A stretch of 64,000 nt of DNA from Diphasiastrum complanatum (Eukaryota; Streptophyta; Lycopodiopsida; Lycopodiales; Lycopodiaceae), in contig CM055095.1 in NCBI GenBank assembly GCA_029204225.1, forward strand, positions 53,853,944-53,917,943, read 5' to 3'. The notes beneath the pieces are model-generated. The model did no database searches. It saw only the letters and a list, made by a program, of their open reading frames with translations, and was not told the DNA's origin. How positions within the stretch are numbered: the stretch's first letter is position 1; each line of letters opens with the position of its first letter. Positions 57,184-64,000 of the stretch are shown piece after piece. Position numbers and translations under genes: made by a program.

Positions 57184-57585
57184 AAATTGGGGGAGTGTTA
57201 TGGGGACACAGTTCTGTGTGTCTCTAATATACAGTTCCGTGACTACCCACTTACTTTTGGAACTTGAAACTATTTTTATAGTATTATCTTATTAAGTTCT
57301 GAACCCTCCTTTGTGGATAAAGACTATTTTGAATCACAAAATGCCCAAAAATGAGCACAATACAAGAAAGTCACTTCTAAAACCTTGGAGTATGCTCCTA
57401 AAGAAGTATAAATAGGAGCAAGAGACTCTCATTTCTCAAATCGTTGAGTCTGGTGTCCTGAGCTCTTTGTGGGAGAGTTCTCTGTTTTGAAAATCTTAGT
57501 TGGAGATTTGGCTATGCTATTACTAATTAGCAATCATTATCTTTCATCAATCTTTTGTAGATGGAGAATACTCTATGGATGCTAT
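57184..57585 (+). mobile_element. Polypurine tract and 3' LTR of the gypsy shell
   Basis: AAATTGGGGGAG (57184-57195) is directly followed by TGTTATGGGGACACAG..., which aligns with the LTR at 32203-32569 over its length. The exact 3' end is uncertain by ~15 bp. Contains TATAAATA at about 57397, a possible TATA box. Confidence 0.75.
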
Positions 57586-58496
57586 TTGTCTTTGTACTTA
57601 ATTTGATGCCAATATCTGTGAATGCAGAACATTATTGTTGTGAGTTAGCCTGATATCATAGTTGGTTTTCATTTGGAATTGTTCTAGAAGACATTGAGGA
57701 TTGTTAATGTGATTGTACTTATTATCCACGTACTTACATCACTAACAACAATGCATCATACTCATTGTATTTTTGTTTGTACTACTTGTAAGCAATAGTG
57801 ACAATCCTTTTATGTATTTCTTGTCTGGTATTTGCTACGTCGTACAGATTTGTTGGTGACTTGGTGTTTGCTGGCACAGATTGTAATGGGATTATTAGAA
57901 GTTTTTCTTGCATAAAAGAGGAGGAATTTTGTTAATCACATACTCACAAGAGATTGACATTTTCTTTCATATTCTTAGTCGTGAAGTTTTTTGAGATATT
58001 TGATCCCTTACCACATAATTTGACATATTTGGTGGTCAAAACAAGCAATTGTTTGATTGAAACATCTTGAAAACTCAAACTTTTAAAATGTTTGAAAAAT
58101 TTCCTTGCTTCTATGGCTATGAGTTGTGGATCCTTATGGTTGGATGTAAACTCATCCCGTGGAAATTTATGACCTGACCCTAATTGGATTTTCTACAATG
58201 GAGTATTATAGCTGCCCTAAGTGGCATCCTATTAGTGTAATAGACATTGTCAACTCTCATTTATATGGTTGATGGTCGTGGATTTTGAGTGGTTTTTTTG
58301 TAGCAAAAGTATACGGTAGTTTCTCTTTGTAGGCGGCCTACAAACTGCCTTATTGTTGATTGCCCGAGATATTTCTTGGATGTTAATCAGCAAGTTGTAG
58401 TTTGCAGTCTGTTCATGGATGATCGTGTGTGTTTGTGTTGTTAATTATATGTAAGTTGAACTTCAGAAACTTACAACATATGAACTTGGGTTGCAG
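57586..58496. other. Intron or 5' flank of the J-protein gene
   Basis: No ATG-bearing exon with a fitting donor was found here. A polypyrimidine-poor but valid acceptor (GGTTGCAG) ends the stretch at 58496. Confidence 0.5.
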
Positions 58497-61400
58497 TATC
58501 TTCTCAAGATCTTGGAGGAAGAAATCTTCGAAGTTTTCATACCACAGGTGTCTTTCCCCTTCAAGTCAGTAGTATTTATAATTTTGAGTTCTTAGAAGAT
58601 TTGGTAAGGAGTAGCATGACAAATATTTGAGTTTAGATTTATTACAATTTTCTTGTACTTTGACTTCAATTCAGGTCCTCAATATGCTGCTAAGAGGGAT
58701 TTCTACGAAGTTCTTGGTGTGGAGAAATCTGCTGGCTCAGCAGAGATTAAAAAAGCATACTATGCTGTAAGTCTTTACTCATCACCTTATTTGACACCTT
58801 GGTTTGATTATATTGATGGTAGAGTTTGTATTGTGTTAGTATGCTTGACATAAAAAGCAAGCTACCAAATCCACAAAGAAAACAGTCCTTTGTTTTCTCT
58901 GCAACATATCATTGCGGCTGACAAAATGTAAAGTCCTATGTGCATGCATCATCAATGATGCCATCAATTTGTGCAAATGCCGCAAATTGAAAACAATGTA
59001 TTTGAAAGAAAATGGGATATAACAAGCTCTCCTAGCAAGCATTCATAATGTTGATGATAGAGAAATAGACAAGCAGTATTTTTAGCAAAACTTTTTGATT
59101 CCCATGTAATTGGTGAATCTTTTCAGTAAATTAAATCCTAAGAAATGCCCATCCTATTGGGCTTCTTCATCTATGACTTCTTGGCTCACAATTGTATGAC
59201 AACTTGTCATTTTTCTGAGACAAACTCCTTCAACTCTTTAATATGATCATGAGGCATCCCTATGCCATCTATAGTGGCAATTCGTGTTTTTTTTCCAGAA
59301 TCTTGCTGACTTTAGGTTCTTCCATTCCACAAGGGGTTTCATTGTCCTTCTCTTCAAATGGATAGGAACTATATCCTTCAAGTAGGCCCACTTCTTCCTA
59401 GAGAAGTAGAGAACTTGTCTTAGAATTAGCATAGTGCACCAATCTAATCCTTGACCCTTTGTTTTGACAATCATGCAACAATCTTTGTATGCTGATAATC
59501 AAAACCTCTACTTCCTCCTTCAAATACCACCTAAAATAGGAGATGTTGTGTTTCTTGGTCCATGAACAGGAATTTGACCTTTGAGAGCCGAGTACCTTGG
59601 TCCAACAATTATCATAGTTTTCTATAACCGTTATTAACCAGTAGGACAAATTGCTCTGTGATTTCGGCCTATTCTATTCAGAAATGCCAAATATGTCGGA
59701 AAGACTACATTTAGGGCTTACTTCTTGCTATCTTTCTTTTTGGCCTGAGGAACTCTCCTCACTTGGATGAAAAAACTTCTATCAGTGCCTTCTTTGCTCC
59801 CAAAGTCAATTCCAACTTTTTAGGTGTATTGCCTTTTCTAGGTCTTCAGGATCTCCTAGTTCCAACTTTTGCTTCTTATGAAGTTCTTCAAGCCATAGAA
59901 GTACCAACCATGGTTCATTACTACTATAGAGGTAAATTGGTGACTAGTCACTAATGCTACTAAGAAGAAAGCACTCCGTTTACTTTGTACAGCCTAACAA
60001 CATAAATTGCCAATACGAAATTTGAATTGGTCCTTACATTTCAGGTCAGCTTATTTCAGAATGTATCATACATTCATCGTTACCAGCAAATGTGTTTACT
60101 AGTGGTTCAATGTAAAAGTTAAGTACAAATTTTCAGTCAAATTCAATGTTAGAAATTAGTAAAGGGACGAGTAAGGACTTGGAAATTTTAATTTTGATGC
60201 ACATCTTGAAGTATTTTTGACCTACAAGTTCCCATTCAAGTGTCCAGTTTCTACCCTATAACGTTATGGTTTTTTTTTCTTAACATCACAGTTTCTTACA
60301 GAAAATGTTTGCAAACATTTTCTGGCAACTATGCATTCACATAACTGATCATGCCCATCAAACTTGCAGAAATGGCCATCATCCAGATAATATTCTGTTT
60401 ATCCATTGCCGCAAAATGACAACAATGTAAATGAAACTTTTTTGGGGTAAATTCTGGCTTTCTGTCTGTTGAATTGGCAGATCATGCCATCTGTGATTTG
60501 ATTGTATATAATGTAGAAAGGACTCTTGATAAGCAATCTCTTCAGTTGGGCCATGTGTGTTGAACAGTAGACATAGTTAGTTAGGGCCAACCAAATTAGT
60601 TTTGGTTCAAAGTTGAGTTGTGTTGCTTGATTTTTGTGTGTATCATGTTATTCTTGATCATTTTGACATGTATTGTACACGCATGAAGCTTTTAATGTTT
60701 GGTGACATTATCAAATTTACTGAAAACCCTTGCATGCAATCAAGTCTAAAAGCTATGTGCTAAGTATGAAACCAAAGAGCTTTGTAGGCCCGTGTTATAA
60801 CTCTCTCATCTACTGTTAAAAAAATATACTGTGACTGACAGCTCGCCAAGCAATACCATCCTGATGTCAATAAAGGGGACTCAGAAACAGAGAAGAAGTT
60901 TCAGGAAATTCAGCATGCATATGAGGTATAAGTTCTGAGAAGTTCTTCTTCTTCATATAGAATCTAGATAGCCTTCCTTTGTGGTGCTGTAGAAATTTCA
61001 ATTTTCATTGTATTGTGCCTGCAGTTTAAGCAAGAATGAGTTAGGGGAGGACATTCGAAGTATTGCGGATGTAGTATGATGTTCCCTTCTTAAGTTACTG
61101 TACTACATATTTCAGCACATATTAGGCTGATTTGTAGGCTCTTGGACAGCCAGTTTATCTTCTCAATTCTTGGATCCAAAAGCTTTTCGGTGCTTTTGAC
61201 AATCAATCCGATCTTAGCGCAACCAAGCTACCAACCTTGACAGGCGTTTACCTGTGGATATTCATTCAAAAAAGGTGAAGGGAAATTTGCTTTGTGATAC
61301 TGACTCTTAGAATAACGTGCTTGTGCAGGTTCTGAGGAATGATGAAAAGCGTTCACTCTATGATCAGGTTCAAATATACTCTTTACCTAAGGTTTATAAA

Positions 61401-63397
61401 TTTTATATAGCTCCAAGGGTTGTGTAGCTTTTGTATGTCATGATATAGAATCACGACCGTATGTTGCACTCCCATCCTCTGATTGATTTTAAACGCATGA
61501 GTTGCCCTAGGCAGAAAGATCAACCCTTGACTTCATACCACTTGATGCCACTTGCTTTTACCATACATGAGGTTGCAGTGCATTGGTCAAGGTTCTGTTA
61601 TTTTAGGTGTAAATGTAGATGGATCAGTCAATGATTACAATCGAGAGCAGCAAATGAAGTCCTGTTATGGCAGGCATGTCTTGACTTCTCAGCTTTAGAA
61701 GCTCATGAAGTGAATTTATACTACTTCATGAGTAAAACCAAGTCTCTTGAGAGAGACTGTACAAATGAGATTTATGGAGGCTTGCTGAAGGAGTTACAAT
61801 GGATATTGCTTGTGAGCTTTTAGATAAGAGGTAGAACCATTTTCAGGAGGTGTTGTAGATGATACATAATCTTTTGGCTCATTTTGAGTTCCAAAGTAAC
61901 TTACCAATCACAAATTTGTCTGTTTCATATTGCAGGATTTTTCATGTTGAAGAATTATATGAGTCTTAGTTGCAAGTACCCTTGACATTTATCTGAATAC
62001 GTATATCACTCCTATTTCAGGTTGGGCCAGAACGTTATGAGGAGGCTGTGTCAGGTACGGGTCCAAGTAGTAGTGGTTTTGAGGGCTTTGGTGATACAAT
62101 ATTTGAGGACTTCTTTGCTGGAGGTATGGAGGAGGTAAAGCTTCTGCCACATGAAGACTTGTTTAAAAGTTCATGTTCACATGTTTTCTTACATAATGTG
62201 CGTCTATCGTGGTTGTTGCTTTTGAAGATATTTTCAGTTAGTTCCTCCGTGGAACTTTGCTCTGATGCTTTTTGAGAGCATGAGCAGAGACGATTGAATC
62301 CCTCCTAAAGCCTTGTTGCTTACAAAGCCTTCTTGAATTTTGTCATTTGTAACAGATTTTTGGAAACATGTTCGGTAGAGGGCCAGCTAGTGGGAAACAC
62401 GTCCAGGTCAGTGTCCACTATTTGATGCTATTTGAGTGTCTTGCAAAGAAGCTCTTTTCTAGAGTTAGTTTTTTGGCTAGGACTTGCAGAATTTGTTTTT
62501 TTTTTCCTTTTAAATGTCTTCCTCACATCAAGATTGTGCAGTTGGGGCTAGAACTATCTTTCATGGAAGCTGTCAGGGGATGCTCCAAAAATGTATCGTA
62601 TCGGACACATGTCCGATGCACAACATGCAGTATGTATTCTTTTTCATGCCCACCTTCATGATTACTATCTTAATTATAGGCGGATTTAAAATGTTTGTTT
62701 CAGTTGTGTGTTTTGAAGCTGGTTTTTTCATCGCTGGTAGTGTTTCTTTGACTGCTGTTTGTGTGTGGTGTGGTATATTTCAGTGAGGTTGACTTGAAAA
62801 TTGAAATACAGTTTGTGAAAAAGATTTCATGAACTTGCCATGTCCTGAGATTTGTCAATCCATGCTATGGTTGTGGGAAAAAATACATTAACTTCTTTTA
62901 TTCTTAAGTCAACATCGTACTTAATTTTGCTCCTGCTAATCTGGAAGTTATCTATGGTTTTTGCAGAAGGAGTCGGGCTACCACCAGATGTGAAACCACA
63001 AACGTGCAAAACATGCAAAGGATCTGGAATGGTATAGTAGCTAACCGATTGAGAATGCAAGTATGCTAATATGGTCAGTATTCAGAAGAGTTCGCCATGT
63101 ATGCCATATGATTCACTCGTTTCAAACATTCACTCGTTTTTGAATGTTTGCTTACAGGTTTACATGCAGAAAGGTTTCTTTTCCATACAATCCACGTGTG
63201 GGACCTGTCAAGGAACAGGCCAATATGTGAAGGTCATCTTTTGTCTCATCTTGCTGAAGAATGAATGAGGTCAATGGTCATTTATGTAGCTTGTCTGAAA
63301 TAATTGGTCTCACAATTTCAACAGGAGCACTGCCGAACCTGTCAAGGAAAAGGAATGGTTATGGGGACAAAAGAAGTTGTTGTGGAGGTTCCACCAG
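58497..63397 (+). CDS. Type-I DnaJ/Hsp40 co-chaperone, probably mitochondrial (partial at both ends)
   Basis: Ten exons, all GT-AG and phase-consistent: 58497-58547, 58675-58766, 60842-60925, 61329-61367, 62021-62134, 62356-62406, 62542-62629, 62967-63031, 63158-63232, 63325-63397 (244 codons). The start (RSFHTTG) resembles a presequence end. J domain: [32 protein letters not shown] with catalytic HPD, and RSLYDQ. Then a Gly/Phe-rich linker ([13 protein letters not shown]). Substrate-binding/zinc region: [12 protein letters not shown] and four zinc repeats [32 protein letters not shown]. It stimulates Hsp70 ATPase in protein folding/import. Closest in pattern to plant mitochondrial DnaJ proteins of the GFA2/AtJ1 kind. 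In-frame TGA at 58481 and no ATG show an upstream exon is needed. The C-terminal domain lies beyond 64000. No lesion seen. Confidence 0.93.
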
Positions 63398-64000
63398 GTG
63401 ATACTTGCTTTAGTTATAGAATTTACATCTTTCTTTTTCAGTTTCAAATATACTTCACCGTGATGAGCCTTTCTCAAAAAATATTAGACTCATGCACAGT
63501 GTCATGATCCTGTATTTGTTGTTGCATATGTCTTTGCTAGTTGTAGTAGTTTGTTCATTGAAAGAATATTTTCGTAAAGCTTTTGATAGTTCTGTGAGAA
63601 TGGCATGAAAAGCTTTAAAGAGTCAATGCAATGCCTTTTTGATGGGAAAGAGTATTTCTTCCACAGATCAAGTTAGGTATGTCCTTCAAGGAAGAAAAAT
63701 CGCTCGAAGGTACACCTCAAGATTCAAGAACACTTGAATTTGCAAAAGCTATAATGTGCTCAAGGCCCAATCATCTGTTGAGGGAGGAGTGATACCTATT
63801 AATATTCTTTGTTTGACGATGTTAAATAGTAGATAGAAGAGAGAATGCAGAAAGTAAAAAATTTTCTCCCTTAAAGTGACACCTTAGTTAGGTGTCTCCT
63901 TCAAGGAAATTTTTTTCTTGAAGAACTTTTAGTTTCCATAAAGTAATACTCATCCCTTCCAAGTGCTTTGAATTGGGTCCTTCCAACAAGATGCCAATAT
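63398..64000 (+). other. Intron of the J-protein gene
   Basis: Starts with donor GTGATA after CCACCAG. No sequence resembling the expected C-terminal beta domain is found before the window ends, so the gene continues outside. Confidence 0.7.

Noticed and set aside
58420-58452. Possible first exon of the J-protein just upstream (ATGATCGTG... to a GTAAGT donor at 58451)
   Set aside because: It would leave an intron of only ~46 bp and ends in phase 2, while the next exon needs phase 1.
59247-59954. Open frames inside the 2-kb J-protein intron on both strands
   Set aside because: No recognisable domain, internal stops on the minus strand, and bounded exons on both sides show this is intron.

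Overview
The window looks like nuclear DNA of a land plant with a large, transposon-rich genome. Evidence is a plant-type J-protein gene with GT-AG introns, Ty1/copia and Ty3/gypsy elements primed by initiator-Met tRNA, an L1-type LINE, hAT-type transposases with BED and C-terminal dimerisation motifs, a tRNA-derived SINE and TTTAGGG repeats. Very long introns and heavy nesting fit a fern or gymnosperm better than a compact angiosperm genome, but that is inference.

Left part (1-13.7 kb): AT-rich DNA with small terminal-inverted-repeat elements (638-832, 5054-5421, perhaps 6316-6532), a degenerate minus-strand retrotransposon gag (8.5-9.5 kb), microsatellites and an 84-bp SINE with an 11-bp target duplication. 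At about 11.08-11.24 kb lies a convincing plant promoter/5' leader (pyrimidine patch, telo box, ATG, GTGAGC donor), followed by a possible second exon at 11660-11779.

Middle-left (13.7-27.7 kb): nested LTR retrotransposons. A broken gypsy pol abuts a minus-strand copia element. That copia carries a solo LTR (16104-16897, 5-bp target duplication) and is split by a plus-strand copia (18308-24207) with a truncated 5' LTR, a 297-bp duplication that doubles the primer binding site, and a heat-shock-element-like motif in its 3' LTR. Two further fragments (copia RT, gypsy integrase) follow.

Middle-right (32.2-57.6 kb): a gypsy shell, with 5' LTR and PBS at 32.2 kb and chromodomain, PPT and 3' LTR at 56.5-57.6 kb, encloses a chain of GC-rich DNA transposons joined through (TA)n tracts. 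In order these are C1 (hAT-like, with an L1-type LINE inside), A (6.2 kb, nearly intact hAT-like element), C2 (deleted relative of C1) and B (non-autonomous relative of A). The transposases of A and C1 end in AT-hook-like tails. A small charged coiled-coil gene recurs in A, C1 and C2 and may be a second transposon gene.

Right end (58.5-64 kb): ten consecutive coding exons of a probably mitochondrial type-I DnaJ protein (J domain with HPD, four CxxCxGxG repeats). The gene runs off the right edge. Its first visible exon has an in-frame stop just upstream and no ATG, so the N terminus lies further left. The 11.2/11.7-kb exons end in the matching phase, so most of this window may be one ~46.7-kb transposon-filled intron. 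This is the most interesting hypothesis here and is unproven.
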